DNA of 64,000 nucleotides from positions 124,995 to 188,994 of the forward strand of contig JASEEU010000002.1 of the NCBI GenBank assembly GCA_030019445.1, given 5' to 3'. Below are positions 18,391-27,595 of this stretch, piece by piece; position 1 is the first letter of the stretch, and each line of letters begins with the position of its first letter. Under the pieces are notes generated by a model, which was not told the DNA's origin, made no database searches, and saw nothing but the letters and a program-made list of their open reading frames with translations. A program made the position numbers and the translations under genes. The DNA comes from Anaerosomatales bacterium. GTDB taxonomy: Bacteria > Actinomycetota > Coriobacteriia > Anaerosomatales > Anaerosomataceae.

Positions 18391-18834
18391 ATGGACAAGC
18401 AGTTCCTCTCGGCGGAGATCGCATCGGCCATGCGGGCGCACGACAAGCCGCGGCTCTCGATCCTGCGTCTCGTGAAGAACGAGATCGACACGAAGGAGAA
18501 GGAGAGCGGCTCCGAGCTCGCGCCCGAAGACGTGGTCGCCGCGCTCAAGAAGGTGCTCAAGCAGACGGGCGAGACGCTCGAGGCCTCCGAGAAGGCCGGC
18601 ACGAACGCCGAGCGCACAGCACTCCTCAAGCAGCAGGTGGAGATCCTGAGCGGCTACCTGCCCGCGCAGGTCACCGGCGACGAGCTCGCGGCGATCGTCG
18701 AGCGGGTGATCGCCGAGGGCGGGCTTACAGAGAAGCGCGACATGGGACGCGCGATCGGGCGGGTCGTGGCCGAGTGCGGCGGCAACTGCGACAAGGCCGA
18801 GGTAGCGCGGCTCGTGGGTGCGCGGCTCGGCTGA
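18391..18834 (+). CDS. GatB/YqeY domain protein
   Basis: A 147-residue protein made of the YqeY domain, the helical module also found at the C-terminus of the GatB amidotransferase subunit. Signs are the FLSAEIASAMRAHDK start, LRLVKNEIDTKEKE, ILSGYLPAQV and the final MGRAIGRVVAE. Stand-alone YqeY proteins are widespread and thought to bind or act near tRNA, but their reaction is not settled. The ATG has AAGGAG, which overlaps the end of hutI, so it is probably co-transcribed with the hut genes by proximity rather than function. Confidence 0.9.
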   Translation: MDKQFLSAEIASAMRAHDKPRLSILRLVKNEIDTKEKESGSELAPEDVVAALKKVLKQTGETLEASEKAGTNAERTALLKQQVEILSGYLPAQVTGDELAAIVERVIAEGGLTEKRDMGRAIGRVVAECGGNCDKAEVARLVGARLG

Positions 18835-18972
18835 GCCGCCGCACGGGACCGAGAGCGCTCGCGCTCGCTCGTGGCGCCGCCACCCCGCCCGCGTCCGCGT
18901 GCGATTGGGCTCGACACCGCCGGGGCACCCTCTACGCGAAGGGTCTCTGTGCTCGGAAGGAGGTGCGACCCC

Positions 18973-19254
18973 GTGTCGGACGTGGACAGAGAGGCGTATC
19001 GGCAGAAGGCGGAGGCCGAGCTCGATCGCATGAAGGCCGAGGTCGACGCCGCAAAGGCGCGGGCGAAGGAAGCGGGCGCTGATGCGAGGATCCGGCTCGG
19101 CGAGCAGGCCGACGAGATGGAGAGCGTCTGGGAGCGTGCGCGCGCACGGTTCGATGAGATGGCCGAAGCGGGCGAAGACGCGTTCGAGGACGCGCGCGAG
19201 CGATTCGAGGGCGCGTGGGACGCGCTCACGTCGCGGGTGACGGGCGACGATTAG
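18973..19254 (+). CDS. Small charged coiled-coil protein
   Basis: A 93-residue protein almost entirely helical and rich in Ala, Glu, Arg and Lys, with heptad-like spacing over residues of about 5-80; no membrane segment or cysteine. It resembles the sll1863-type stress-related coiled-coil proteins, but the composition alone could produce that likeness. The GTG at 18973 follows GGAAGGAGG at about 8 bases, the best ribosome site in the region. A strong hairpin terminator follows. Function unknown. Confidence 0.6.
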   Translation: MSDVDREAYRQKAEAELDRMKAEVDAAKARAKEAGADARIRLGEQADEMESVWERARARFDEMAEAGEDAFEDARERFEGAWDALTSRVTGDD

Positions 19255-19279
19255 CGCTCATAGCCGATCAGGACGCCGA

Positions 19280-19316
19280 GAAGCGCCGGTCGCGGTATCC
19301 ACGCGGCCGGCGCTTC
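19280..19316. terminator. Bidirectional hairpin terminator
   Basis: GAAGCGCCGG (19280-19289) pairs perfectly with CCGGCGCTTC (19307-19316), and CGCG pairs extend the stem inwards. It sits between convergent genes (stop at 19254 on plus, stop at 19331 on minus) and probably ends both. T runs are short, as is common at this GC. Confidence 0.7.
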
Positions 19317-19330
19317 TGACCGGGTACGCC

Positions 19331-22036
19331 TTATGCGGTCTGCGCCTCGGCGCGACGCGCTGAGCGCTGCCGGTCGAGGCGGCGCTTGTTCACCTTCTCA
19401 AGCTCGACGGCCCAGAAGACCACCGTGGACATCGCGAGCGCGGCGCCGAGCTCAGGCAGCGAGAGCGCCTCGGTCTTGAAGACCGGCTGCAGGAACGGGA
19501 CGTAGATGGTGGCGAGCTGGGCGCCGATCGTGAGCGCGACGGCGCCGAGCATCGGGCGGTTCGAGCCGAGCCCGAGCTGGAAGAGCGATCGACGGTCGCT
19601 CCTGATGGCGAGCGCGTGGCCCATCTGGCTGAAGCAGAGCACGGTGAAGACCATCGTCTGCCAGTGCAGGTCGAGCTCCATCGCCACGGCCTGGGTGATG
19701 AGGGACGCGCCTCCCATGAGGAGACCGACCCAGATGAGATGCACGCCGAGGCCGTCGGCGAAGATGCTCTCTTTGGGCGCCCGGGGCGGGCGCTGCATGA
19801 TCGCCTTCTCGGCAGGCTCTGAGGCGAACGCGAGGCCCGGAAGCCCGTCGGTGACGAGATTGATCCACAGGATGTGGATGGGGAGCAGCGGGATGGGCAG
19901 ACCCAGCAGCGGGGCGAGCAGGATCGTCCAGATCTCGCCGGAGTTGCTCGTCATGGTGTACTTGATGAACTTCCGTATGTTGTCGAAGATCTTGCGGCCT
20001 TCGCGGACCGAGGAGACGATCGACGCGAAGTTGTCGTCGAGCAGGATCATGTCCGCCGCTTCCTTGGCGACGTCGGTCCCCGTGATGCCCATGGCGATGC
20101 CGATGTCGGCGCGCTGGAGCGCCGGAGCGTCGTTCACCCCGTCGCCGGTCATCCCCACGAACTCGCCCTTGTCCTGCAACGCCTCGACGATCTTGAGCTT
20201 CTGCTCGGGTGCCACGCGGGCGTAGACGCGGACGTCTTCGACGCGCCGTTCGAAGTGCTCCAGGTCCATCGCTTCGAGCTCGCTGCCCGTCATCATGTCG
20301 TCGGGGTCGTGCGCGATGCCGATGCGTCGCGCGATCGCGAGCGCGGTGGAGGGGTGGTCGCCGGTGATCATGACGGGGACGATGCCCGCCTCGATGCAGG
20401 TGGCCACCGCGGCCGCGGCCTCGTCCCGTGGCGGATCGACAAGACCCACCAGGCCGACGAGGACGAGCTCGGACTCGAGGTCGTCGTAGTCGACCTCCGC
20501 CGGCAACGACTCGAGCCGGCGTGTGCCGAAGGCGAGGACGCGCAGACCCTTCGCAGACCACTCGTCTACGGTGGCGAGCACCGCCTCCGCGTCGAGGTCG
20601 ATCTCCGAGCCGTCCACGGCGAGCGCCGCCCGTGACCGCTGGAGCACGGCCTCGGCTGCGCCCTTCGTGAATGAGACCAGACCGCCCTCGGGGTCGCGGT
20701 GCACCGTGGTCATCAGCTTGCGGTCGGAGTCGAAGGGCAGCTCGGCCGCGCGCGGCAGGCGCTCGGCGAGCGCGTTCCGTTCGTACCCGGCGTCAGCCGC
20801 GCCCTTCACGAGCGCGATCTCGGTGGGGTCGCCGAGAAGCTCCGCGTCGCCGCCGACGTCGTTGGAGAGCGCCATGCCGAGCGCGAGCGTCCGCCATCCG
20901 GCGGGGCACTGCTCGTCGCAGGCGGGAAGGGTGTCCCGACCCTCCCCGGCGATCATGACGCGTTCAGTGGTCATGCGGTTGAGCGTGAGCGTGCCGGTCT
21001 TGTCGGTGCAGATGAAGGTGACCGAGCCGAGCGTCTCGACGGCCGGCAGGTTGCGGACGAGCGAGTTCGTCTTCACGAGCTTGCGCGCGCCGAGCGCGAG
21101 GGTGACCGTCGCCACGGCGGGCAGCGCCTCAGGCACAGCCGCGACGGCGAGCGAGACGGCTGTGAGGAACATCGTCAGGACGTCGCCGCCGCGCAGCATG
21201 CCGATGACGAACACGAGCGCGCAGAGCGCGAGTGCCGCGTAGGCGAGCTGTCGGCCGAACTGCGCGAGCCGCTTCTGCAGCGGTGTCTTGGTCTCCTCGG
21301 TGCCGTGGAGCAGCCCGGCGATCTTGCCGAGCTCGGTGCCGAGGCCGATGGCGGTGACGACGCCGACCCCCCGGCCCCCGACGACCTCGGTGCCGCGGTA
21401 CGCCATGTTCGTGCGGTCGCCGAGCGGGACGTCGACTTCTTCCAGCGGATCGATGTGCTTGTCGATGGGCAGCGACTCGCCGGTGAGCGCAGCCTCGGCG
21501 ATGCGCAGGCGCTCGGCTTCAAGGAGCCGCAGGTCGGCGGGGACGATCCGCCCGCCGTCGAGCAGCACGACGTCGCCGAGCGTGAGCTCGGAGGCCGGGA
21601 CCTCCACCACCTGTCCGCCGCGGCGCACCTGCGCCGTCACCTCGGACATCGCCTTGAGCGCTTCCATCGCCTTCTGGGCGCGGTACTCCTGCACGACGCC
21701 GATGACGGCGTTGAGCGCCACGATGACGACGATGGCGATGGCGTCGATGGACTCGCCGAGCACGGCCGAGATAATCGCTGCGCCGATGAGCAGCAGGATG
21801 AGGAAGTCGGTGAACTGCCCGAGGATCATCGAGAAGAGGCTGCGCTTCTTCCCCTCGGGCAGCGCGTTGGGGCCGAGCCGCTCAAGACGCTCCTTCGCAT
21901 CTCCGGGCTCGAGGCCGCGCTCGTCCGCATCGGCGGCGTCGAGCGCCTCGGAGGTCGTGAGGGTGTGCGGGTGTTCGACGGCGTACGGGGTGCTGTCGTT
22001 CTCGGGGCCGTTGTCGGCCGGTGCGTTCGCTGGCAT
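19331..22036 (-). CDS. P2-type cation-transporting ATPase (Ca2+ pump family)
   Basis: A 901-residue integral membrane pump. Order: N-terminal cation-ATPase domain, two membrane helices, actuator domain with [11 protein letters not shown], helices with [13 protein letters not shown] (ion-site segment of Ca2+ pumps), phosphorylation site [10 protein letters not shown], nucleotide domain, hinge [12 protein letters not shown], then six C-terminal helices with [13 protein letters not shown]. The PEALP motif and the N-x-x-T-D motif of helix 6 favour Ca2+ export (P2A), with Mn2+ a plausible second substrate. The ATG at 22036 has AAAGGCG upstream. It stands alone, divergent from arcA. Confidence 0.92.
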   Translation of the reverse strand: MPANAPADNGPENDSTPYAVEHPHTLTTSEALDAADADERGLEPGDAKERLERLGPNALPEGKKRSLFSMILGQFTDFLILLLIGAAIISAVLGESIDAIAIVVIVALNAVIGVVQEYRAQKAMEALKAMSEVTAQVRRGGQVVEVPASELTLGDVVLLDGGRIVPADLRLLEAERLRIAEAALTGESLPIDKHIDPLEEVDVPLGDRTNMAYRGTEVVGGRGVGVVTAIGLGTELGKIAGLLHGTEETKTPLQKRLAQFGRQLAYAALALCALVFVIGMLRGGDVLTMFLTAVSLAVAAVPEALPAVATVTLALGARKLVKTNSLVRNLPAVETLGSVTFICTDKTGTLTLNRMTTERVMIAGEGRDTLPACDEQCPAGWRTLALGMALSNDVGGDAELLGDPTEIALVKGAADAGYERNALAERLPRAAELPFDSDRKLMTTVHRDPEGGLVSFTKGAAEAVLQRSRAALAVDGSEIDLDAEAVLATVDEWSAKGLRVLAFGTRRLESLPAEVDYDDLESELVLVGLVGLVDPPRDEAAAAVATCIEAGIVPVMITGDHPSTALAIARRIGIAHDPDDMMTGSELEAMDLEHFERRVEDVRVYARVAPEQKLKIVEALQDKGEFVGMTGDGVNDAPALQRADIGIAMGITGTDVAKEAADMILLDDNFASIVSSVREGRKIFDNIRKFIKYTMTSNSGEIWTILLAPLLGLPIPLLPIHILWINLVTDGLPGLAFASEPAEKAIMQRPPRAPKESIFADGLGVHLIWVGLLMGGASLITQAVAMELDLHWQTMVFTVLCFSQMGHALAIRSDRRSLFQLGLGSNRPMLGAVALTIGAQLATIYVPFLQPVFKTEALSLPELGAALAMSTVVFWAVELEKVNKRRLDRQRSARRAEAQTA

Positions 22037-22264
22037 GCGGTCGCCTTTCTGCGCTCGGGTACGGTTTGTCGGGCGCGAAGGTCTCGCAATCGAGCGGTGT
22101 CTACGACAGCACCGGGACCATCGGGGTCCGTGATGACGGCCTGTCTCCCGGCCGGGGCCGGGCAGCTACTCCCCTTCGGAAGCGATGGTACCCGTTCGCC
22201 CTATCGCGGCACAACGAGGGTCCGACGAGCGGCGACCACGATGATCCGGGCGCCAGCGCGTGCG

Positions 22265-22285
22265 GTCGTCCATAATAGGGACGAC
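22265..22285. promoter_or_regulatory. Inverted repeat in the arcA leader
   Basis: GTCGTCC and GGACGAC flank an AT-rich centre (ATAATAG) in the 291-base gap before arcA. The centre contains a -10-like TAATAG. It could be an operator over the arcA promoter or a small hairpin. I see no other element in this gap. Confidence 0.3.
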
Positions 22286-22327
22286 GGGCGCGCCGACGGT
22301 GGCGCGAGGCACGTGAGGGAGGTCGTG

Positions 22328-23596
22328 ATGACGGCGCTGGGTGCGTACTCGGAGGTCGGCAGGCTGCGGACGGTGCTCGTGCATCGCCCCGGGCTCGCGC
22401 TCGAGCGGCTCACCCCGCGCAATCGCGAGGAGTACCTCTTCGATGACCTGGTCTGGGTGGAGCGCGCCCGTGCGGAGCACGACGCGTTCACCGACGTGCT
22501 GCGCGATCGCGGCGTCGAGGTGCTGTGCGTGCTTGAGCTGCTGGCCGAGACGCTCGAGGCGTCCGCGGATGCACGCGAGGACACCGTGGCACGCGCGGTC
22601 TCCGCGTACACCGTCGGGCCCTCGCTCGTCCGCGAGCTCCGGGCGTTCCTGCTGGACCTTCCCCCGCGCCGGCTGGCCGAGGTCCTTATCGGCGGACTGC
22701 TCATCTCCGAGCTCGATGGCGTGGACCTCGAGGCGCTCAACCGCCACTCGCTCGGCGCGGTCCTGGCGGAGCCTTCGAGCTTCGTCCTGCCGCCACTCCC
22801 GAACACCCTGTTCACGCGGGATTCGAGCGCGTGGCTGTACGGCGGCGTCGTGCTGCCGCCGCTCTTCTGGCACGCGCGCCGGCTTGAGGTCGTGAACGTC
22901 TCGGCTATCTACCGGCACCACCCGCGCTTCGCCGAGGCGGAGTTCGACTTCTGGTATCCGCCCCAGGGCGACGCCGAACGCTTCGCGGTCGAGGACCTCG
23001 GGCAGGGCGTCTCGCTCGAGGGCGGCGACATCATGCCGATCGGCAACAAGACGGTGCTCGTGGGGATGGGCGAGCGCTCCACGGGGCGCATGGTGGAGCA
23101 CATGGCGCGCTCGCTGTTCGACGCCGGCGCCGTCGAGCGCATCATCGCGTGCCGCATGCCGCAGGACCGGGCGTTCATGCACCTCGACACGGTGTTCAGC
23201 TTCGTGGACCGCGACGCCGTGACGCTCTACCCGCCGGTCATCGAGGCCATGAAGGTCTACAGCGTCCGTCCGGGCGACGCCGAGGGCGCCTTCGACATCG
23301 CCGAGGAGCGAGGGCTGCTGCCTGCCGTCGCCGACGCGCTCGACGTGCCCAGGCTGCGCGTCGTGCCCACAGGCGGCGACGTCTTCACCGCCGCGCGCGA
23401 GCAGTGGGACGACGGCAACAACGTGGTCGCCGTGGAGCCGGGCGTCGTCGTCGGCTACTCCAAGAACACGCACACCAACGCCGCGCTCAGGGCGGCCGGC
23501 GTCGAGGTCATCGAGATCGAGGGCTCCGAGCTCGGCAAGGGCCGGGGCGGCTGCCACTGCATGACGTGCCCCATCGCGCGCGACCCCGTCGAGTAG
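22328..23596 (+). CDS. arcA: Arginine deiminase
   Basis: A 422-residue guanidino-group hydrolase that converts L-arginine to L-citrulline and ammonia in the cytoplasm. Diagnostic segments are [15 protein letters not shown] near the N-terminus, [12 protein letters not shown], the catalytic [10 protein letters not shown] and [10 protein letters not shown], and the nucleophile Cys in [10 protein letters not shown] at the C-terminus. Length is typical. The ATG at 22328 follows a GAGGGAGG site; a GTG one codon earlier is possible. Downstream product use needs ArcB, which is not in the window, and carbamate kinase, encoded at 9525. Confidence 0.95.
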   Translation: MTALGAYSEVGRLRTVLVHRPGLALERLTPRNREEYLFDDLVWVERARAEHDAFTDVLRDRGVEVLCVLELLAETLEASADAREDTVARAVSAYTVGPSLVRELRAFLLDLPPRRLAEVLIGGLLISELDGVDLEALNRHSLGAVLAEPSSFVLPPLPNTLFTRDSSAWLYGGVVLPPLFWHARRLEVVNVSAIYRHHPRFAEAEFDFWYPPQGDAERFAVEDLGQGVSLEGGDIMPIGNKTVLVGMGERSTGRMVEHMARSLFDAGAVERIIACRMPQDRAFMHLDTVFSFVDRDAVTLYPPVIEAMKVYSVRPGDAEGAFDIAEERGLLPAVADALDVPRLRVVPTGGDVFTAAREQWDDGNNVVAVEPGVVVGYSKNTHTNAALRAAGVEVIEIEGSELGKGRGGCHCMTCPIARDPVE

Positions 23597-23618
23597 CGCG
23601 TCGGGGCGCCTTCGCGTC

Positions 23619-24647
23619 CTATGCTTCCATGGCCGAGAAGAACGCTTCGACGTGCGCGAGGTGCGCGGCCTTCTCGGCGGCGGGCAGGAACGACGCCTCG
23701 AACGAATTGCGCGCCAGCGTCCGCAGGTCGTCGCGCGAAAGCCCCAGCTCCCGGATGCAGGCGCGGTAGTTCTCGGCCACATACCCGCCGAAGTACGCGG
23801 GGTCGTCGGAGTTCACGGTCGCCATGATCCCCGCGTCGAGCATCCGCCTGAGCGGGTGCTCGGCAAGCGTCTCATAGACGCGCAACTTCACGTTGGAGAG
23901 CGGGCAGACGGTGAGCGGTACCCGGTCGCGCGCGAGGCGCTCGACGAGCGCGGGGTCGTCCATCGCGTGCACGCCGTGCTCGATGCGCGCCACGCCGAGA
24001 AGGTCGAGCGTGCGCCGCACGTCGTCGGCGGTGCCCTCCTCGCCGGCGTGCGCGACGGCGGCGAAGCCTTCCTCGCGTGCCCGCGTGTAGACCTCCACGA
24101 ACGCCTCCGGTGGGTTGCCGACCTCGGCGGAGTCGAGCCCCACTCCCGCGATGACGTCGCGGTAGGGGAGCGCCGCCTGCAGCGTCGCCATCGCGTCGGC
24201 GGCCGGCTGGTCGCGCAGGAAGCACATGATGAGCCGCCACGTGATGCCGTGCTCCGCCGCTCCGTCGCGCAACGCCGAGACGATCCCGGAGACGACCTCG
24301 CCGAACTCCACGCCGCGGGCGGTGTGCGTCTGCGGGTCGAAGAAGGGCTCGACGTGCGTCACGCCGTCGGCCGAGGCGCGGCGCAGGTATGCCGCGGTGA
24401 GCTCGTAGAAGTCCTGCCGCGTGCGCAGGACCTCCGCGGTCTCGTAGTAGACGTCCAGGAAGCTCTGGAGGTCGTCGAAGTCGTAGGCGCGCCGCAGCTC
24501 CTCCACCGAGGAGAAGCGCAGCCCCACGCCGTTGCGGGCGGCGAGCTCGAACGCGAGCTCGGGCTCGAGGGTGCCCTCCAGGTGCAGGTGCAGTTCGGCC
24601 TTGGGCATCCGGGTCGCGATCTCCATAAGCGTTGCGGGCGTGGTCAT
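23619..24647 (-). CDS. Adenine deaminase-like enzyme (adenosine deaminase family)
   Basis: A 342-residue TIM-barrel zinc deaminase. Zinc and catalytic residues are visible in KAELHLHLEGTLEP, the AVAHAGEEG segment (His and Glu), EHGVHAMDDP and NSDDPAYFGGY. The segment TVCPLSNVKLRVY with the following FGGYVAENY is the form I know from adenine aminohydrolases such as yeast Aah1, rather than the CLTSN form of adenosine deaminase, so deamination of adenine to hypoxanthine is the better guess. The ATG at 24647 has GAGGGGAG upstream. The thioesterase gene upstream ends 13 bases before, so the two are likely co-transcribed. Confidence 0.85.
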   Translation of the reverse strand: MTTPATLMEIATRMPKAELHLHLEGTLEPELAFELAARNGVGLRFSSVEELRRAYDFDDLQSFLDVYYETAEVLRTRQDFYELTAAYLRRASADGVTHVEPFFDPQTHTARGVEFGEVVSGIVSALRDGAAEHGITWRLIMCFLRDQPAADAMATLQAALPYRDVIAGVGLDSAEVGNPPEAFVEVYTRAREEGFAAVAHAGEEGTADDVRRTLDLLGVARIEHGVHAMDDPALVERLARDRVPLTVCPLSNVKLRVYETLAEHPLRRMLDAGIMATVNSDDPAYFGGYVAENYRACIRELGLSRDDLRTLARNSFEASFLPAAEKAAHLAHVEAFFSAMEA

Positions 24648-24660
24648 CGCGGGTCTCCCC

Positions 24661-25161
24661 TCAGAGGTCGACGTCGTCGGGTGCGGGTCGCGGGTCGGCG
24701 TACCACTCGCGCTCGTCGAGGTCGTCCCCGGCGATGCGGTCGATCGGCAGCTTGAGGTAGCGCCCCGTCGCTTCCACCGCCACGGTGCCGTCGTCGAGCA
24801 CGATCTCACCGGTCCCCTCGAAGATCCTGCCCGAGTCCCTGGTGATGCGGCCGAGCGCGGTCACCTCTCCATCGACCGGCACGGGCTTGCGGAATCGGAC
24901 GGAAAGCTCCACGGTGACGCCCCAGGCGTCGGGGTCGCGCAGGTTCACGGCCCGGCCGATCGTCTCGTCCAGCATCGTCGATGCGATACCGCCATGCAGG
25001 CGCCCGGGATACCCCTGATGCTCCGGGCGCGGGACGAAGATGCCGAGAAGCTCGCCATCGTCGAGCTCGAGGAAGCGCGCGGACAACCCGCTCTGGTTCT
25101 CGGTGCCGCAGACGAAACACATGCGGCTGACGTTCTGGGCGGACCGTACGCTGCGCTTCAT
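24661..25161 (-). CDS. PaaI-type hotdog-fold thioesterase
   Basis: A 166-residue protein of the hotdog superfamily. RLHGGIASTMLDETIGRAVN is the substrate-loop and catalytic helix of PaaI/YigI-like acyl-CoA thioesterases, followed by TVELSVRFRKPVPV and GRIFEGTGEIV strands. An N-terminal CFVCG motif resembles the extension in some actinobacterial members. The ATG at 25161 is chosen since GAGAGG lies 6 bases before it. It lies just upstream of the adenine deaminase-like gene; no metabolic link is evident. Substrate unknown. Confidence 0.8.
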   Translation of the reverse strand: MKRSVRSAQNVSRMCFVCGTENQSGLSARFLELDDGELLGIFVPRPEHQGYPGRLHGGIASTMLDETIGRAVNLRDPDAWGVTVELSVRFRKPVPVDGEVTALGRITRDSGRIFEGTGEIVLDDGTVAVEATGRYLKLPIDRIAGDDLDEREWYADPRPAPDDVDL

Positions 25162-25278
25162 GCACATCCTCTCGCCGGGTGGCTCGATTGTATCGTGCCC
25201 CGCCGGACCCGCGTCCATGCGCCACCCGTCGGGGCTGGTTATGCGACACTATCGGGCATCGTGACGGGAGGAGGAAGA

Positions 25279-25914
25279 GTGCCTGCGGGCGTCATCGGGC
25301 CTTACTCCGCGGGATTCGCGCTCGGCGCGAGCCTCATCATCGCTATCGGCGCGCAGAACGCGTTCGTGCTGCGGCAAGGCCTGCGGCGCGAGCACGTGCT
25401 TGCCGTCGTCGTGACGTGCACGCTCTGCGATGTGGCGCTCATCGCCCTCGGCGCCGCCGGCTTCGGCTCCCTTGTCCGGGCGTTCCCCGCGGTGACCGCC
25501 ATCGCCGCGTGGGGCGGGGCCGCGTTCCTGTTCGTCTACGGCGCGCTCTCGTTCCGATCGGCCGCGCGCACCGAGGCGCTCCATGTGGCCGAGAAGCCCA
25601 CGCGCGCGCTCCCTTCGACCGGGGCGGCGATCGCGGCGACGCTCGCGCTCAGCCTGCTCAATCCGCACGTCTATCTCGACACGGTCGTTCTGCTCGGCAG
25701 CGTCGCAGCCCAACACCCGGCCGCGGAGCGTCTGGCGTTCGCGCTGGGAGCGATGAGCGCCTCGGCGGCGTGGTTCGTCGGCCTCGGTTACGGTGCGCGG
25801 TTGCTGGCGCCGCTGTTCGCGAAGCCGCGCGCGTGGCGCGTCCTCGACGTCGCGATCGGGGCCATCATGTGGTGGATCGCCGCGAGTCTCGTGTGGGGAC
25901 AGCTCGGGAGGTAG
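25279..25914 (+). CDS. LysE/ArgO-family amino-acid exporter
   Basis: A 211-residue membrane protein with about six helices. The N-terminal SLIIAIGAQNAFVLRQGLRREHV and the later LNPHVYLDTVVLLGSV are family signatures of LysE/ArgO, which export basic amino acids by proton exchange. In a genome that degrades arginine and histidine, export of excess arginine, lysine or a related compound is plausible. The GTG at 25279 follows GGGAGGAGGAA. The next gene is 58 bases on in the same direction and may be co-transcribed. Confidence 0.88.
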   Translation: MPAGVIGPYSAGFALGASLIIAIGAQNAFVLRQGLRREHVLAVVVTCTLCDVALIALGAAGFGSLVRAFPAVTAIAAWGGAAFLFVYGALSFRSAARTEALHVAEKPTRALPSTGAAIAATLALSLLNPHVYLDTVVLLGSVAAQHPAAERLAFALGAMSASAAWFVGLGYGARLLAPLFAKPRAWRVLDVAIGAIMWWIAASLVWGQLGR

Positions 25915-25972
25915 GCCGCGCCGCCCGGGTACGATACCATCGGCGGACCGTTTCCTACGCTACGGGGGTCGT

Positions 25973-26920
25973 GTGACCTACGCACTCGCCATGCTCGGCC
26001 TCGCGCTGCTCTTCGGAGGCGGCGAGCTCCTCGTCCGAGGCGCCGTCGCGCTCGCCCGGCGCCTCGGCATATCACCGCTGCTCATCGGGATGACGGTCGT
26101 CGGTTTCTGCACCTCGGCGCCCGAGCTCATCGTGAGCCTTCAGGCCGACTTGCGCGGTCAGCCGGGGCTTGCCGTCGGCAACGTGGTGGGCAGCAACGTG
26201 GCCAACGTGCTGCTGATCCTCGGCGTGGGTGCGCTCGTCCGACCCATCATCATCGAACCGCGCGAGCTCTACCGCGACACGGGCGTCATGGCGGCGAGCT
26301 ACGTCGTGCTCGCGGTCCTCGCGCTCTCCGGCACCATCATGCGCTGGCACGGCGCAGTCATGGCGCTCGCACTCGTGGCGTTCGTCGCGTACTCGTACCG
26401 CGCCGAACGGCGCAGACCGTCGCCGCCCGGCGTGCTGCACGAGCACGAGGCAGCCGAGATCGGCACGAGCCCCGGCGTCGGACGCGGCCTCGGCTACCTC
26501 CTCGCCGGCGTCGCCAGCCTCATCGTCGGTTCGCAGCTGCTTATCGACAACGCCACTGTGATCGCGACGTCGCTCGGGGTTTCCGAGGCCGTCATCGGCC
26601 TCACCCTCGTCGCGCTCGGGACGTCCTTGCCCGAGCTCGCGACGTCGGTGGTCGCGGCGTTCCGCGGTCACGCGGATGTGGCTGTGGGCAACGTCGTCGG
26701 CAGCAACACCTTCAACATCCTCGGCATCCTCGGTGTGACCGCCGTGATCACGCCCATCCCGATCGAGGCGCGCTTCGCGGCGGTGGATGTCTGGGTGATG
26801 ATCGCCGCCGCCGCGACGTTGCTGCCGATGCTGTTCGCGCGCGTCCGCATGGGGCGCGCGTACGGCGCGACGCTCGTCGCGTTGTACGTCGCGTACACCG
26901 TATTCCTGTACGTAGCGTGA
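25973..26920 (+). CDS. Calcium/sodium (CaCA) antiporter
   Basis: A 315-residue membrane protein with two inverted halves, each holding an alpha-repeat: GFCTSAPELIVSLQADLRGQ with GNVVGSNVANVLLILG, and ALGTSLPELATSVVAAFRGH with GNVVGSNTFNILGILG. The two acidic P-E-L positions bind the cation. The length matches YrbG-type K+-independent Na+/Ca2+ exchangers. The GTG start at 25973 is preceded by ACGGGGGTC; an ATG 18 bases further in is the alternative. Role: extrusion of Ca2+ or another divalent ion, alongside the P-ATPase encoded 4 kb away. Confidence 0.9.
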   Translation: MTYALAMLGLALLFGGGELLVRGAVALARRLGISPLLIGMTVVGFCTSAPELIVSLQADLRGQPGLAVGNVVGSNVANVLLILGVGALVRPIIIEPRELYRDTGVMAASYVVLAVLALSGTIMRWHGAVMALALVAFVAYSYRAERRRPSPPGVLHEHEAAEIGTSPGVGRGLGYLLAGVASLIVGSQLLIDNATVIATSLGVSEAVIGLTLVALGTSLPELATSVVAAFRGHADVAVGNVVGSNTFNILGILGVTAVITPIPIEARFAAVDVWVMIAAAATLLPMLFARVRMGRAYGATLVALYVAYTVFLYVA

Positions 26921-26923
26921 CGC

Positions 26924-26943
26924 ATCCGCTCCGCCGAGCGGAT
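26924..26943 (+). terminator. Hairpin after the cation antiporter
   Basis: ATCCGCTC and GAGCGGAT form a perfect 8-base stem with a 4-base loop, 4 bases after the antiporter stop. No T run follows, so termination efficiency is uncertain; the next gene starts only 11 bases downstream. Confidence 0.4.
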
Positions 26944-26954
26944 ACACTCGTCCC

Positions 26955-27398
26955 ATGACCACGCTCTTCATAGACGCCGACGCCTGCCCCGTGACACGTG
27001 AGGCTGTCGGTCTCGCGAGAACGCGCCGCGTGCCCGTCGTGATTGTCGCCAACGCCACGCAGAACCTCTCCCGGTATGCCGCGCGGGACGGCATCGAGGC
27101 GGTCCAGGTGAGCGCGGGGCGCGATGCGGCCGACTTCGCGATCGTTGAGCGGCTCTCCGAGGGCGACATCGTGGTCACCCAGGACCTCGGGCTTGCGGCG
27201 ATGGCGCTCGGCCGGGGCGCCCGGCCGATGAGTCCGCGCGGGCGAGTCTACTCGTCAGCGACCATCGATATGGAGCTTGCGGTGCGCCATGCCGAACAGA
27301 AGGTGCGTCGCAGCGGTGGACGGACGCGCGGACCGGCCGCCTTCGAGGACGACGACCGGGAGCGGTTCGTCGCCGCGCTCAAGCGTCTGCTAGACTGA
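26955..27398 (+). CDS. YaiI/YqxD family protein (DUF188, PIN-like)
   Basis: A 147-residue protein. FIDADACPVTREAV at the N-terminus, VVIVANATQ, DAADFAIVERLSEGDIVVTQDLGLA and PRGRVYSSATID are the conserved blocks of DUF188, whose acidic residues are arranged like a PIN nuclease. The biochemical role of this family is not established. The riboswitch region begins within a few bases of its stop codon, so it is upstream of, and separate from, the UPF0016 transcript. Confidence 0.9.
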   Translation: MTTLFIDADACPVTREAVGLARTRRVPVVIVANATQNLSRYAARDGIEAVQVSAGRDAADFAIVERLSEGDIVVTQDLGLAAMALGRGARPMSPRGRVYSSATIDMELAVRHAEQKVRRSGGRTRGPAAFEDDDRERFVAALKRLLD

Positions 27399-27403
27399 CA
27401 GCA

Positions 27404-27568
27404 GCTGAAGGGGAGTAGCGATTCCCGCCCTGGCGGGAAGGCTGCATCGACATGCTGGGCTTCGCGCCCCGGTGCAGCCGGACCCATACGGACCCCACGC
27501 GAGACCTTCGGCGGATGTGATCGCGCCATGAACTGTGGCGCGAGCGTTCGCCGGGGTCTTCTTCTTTT
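27404..27568 (+). ncRNA. yybP-ykoY manganese riboswitch with intrinsic terminator
   Basis: The leader of the UPF0016 gene carries the yybP-ykoY hallmarks: GAAGGGGAGTAGC at 27407-27419, a variable hairpin (CCCGCC/GGCGGG, 27424-27438), a second helix around GCTGCAT and GTGCAGC, then CGCGAGACC at 27498-27506. This class binds Mn2+ and usually controls Mn2+ exporters. Downstream, GAGACC and CGGCG can pair with CGCCG and GGTC around an inner TCGCGCCA/TGGCGCGA stem, followed by TTCTTCTTTT at 27559-27568, an obvious terminator. The likely design is Mn2+-dependent antitermination. A -10-like TAGACT at 27391 lies inside the end of the previous gene. Confidence 0.85.
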
Positions 27569-27595
27569 CCCGGCGCGAAGGAAACGGAGGCAGGC

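Noticed and set aside
20699-22327. Upstream extension of the arcA frame
   Set aside because: Antisense to the P-type ATPase; arcA homology begins at 22328 with its own ribosome site.
22166-23782. Minus-strand open frame of 538 codons across arcA
   Set aside because: Antisense shadow of arginine deiminase with no motif of its own.
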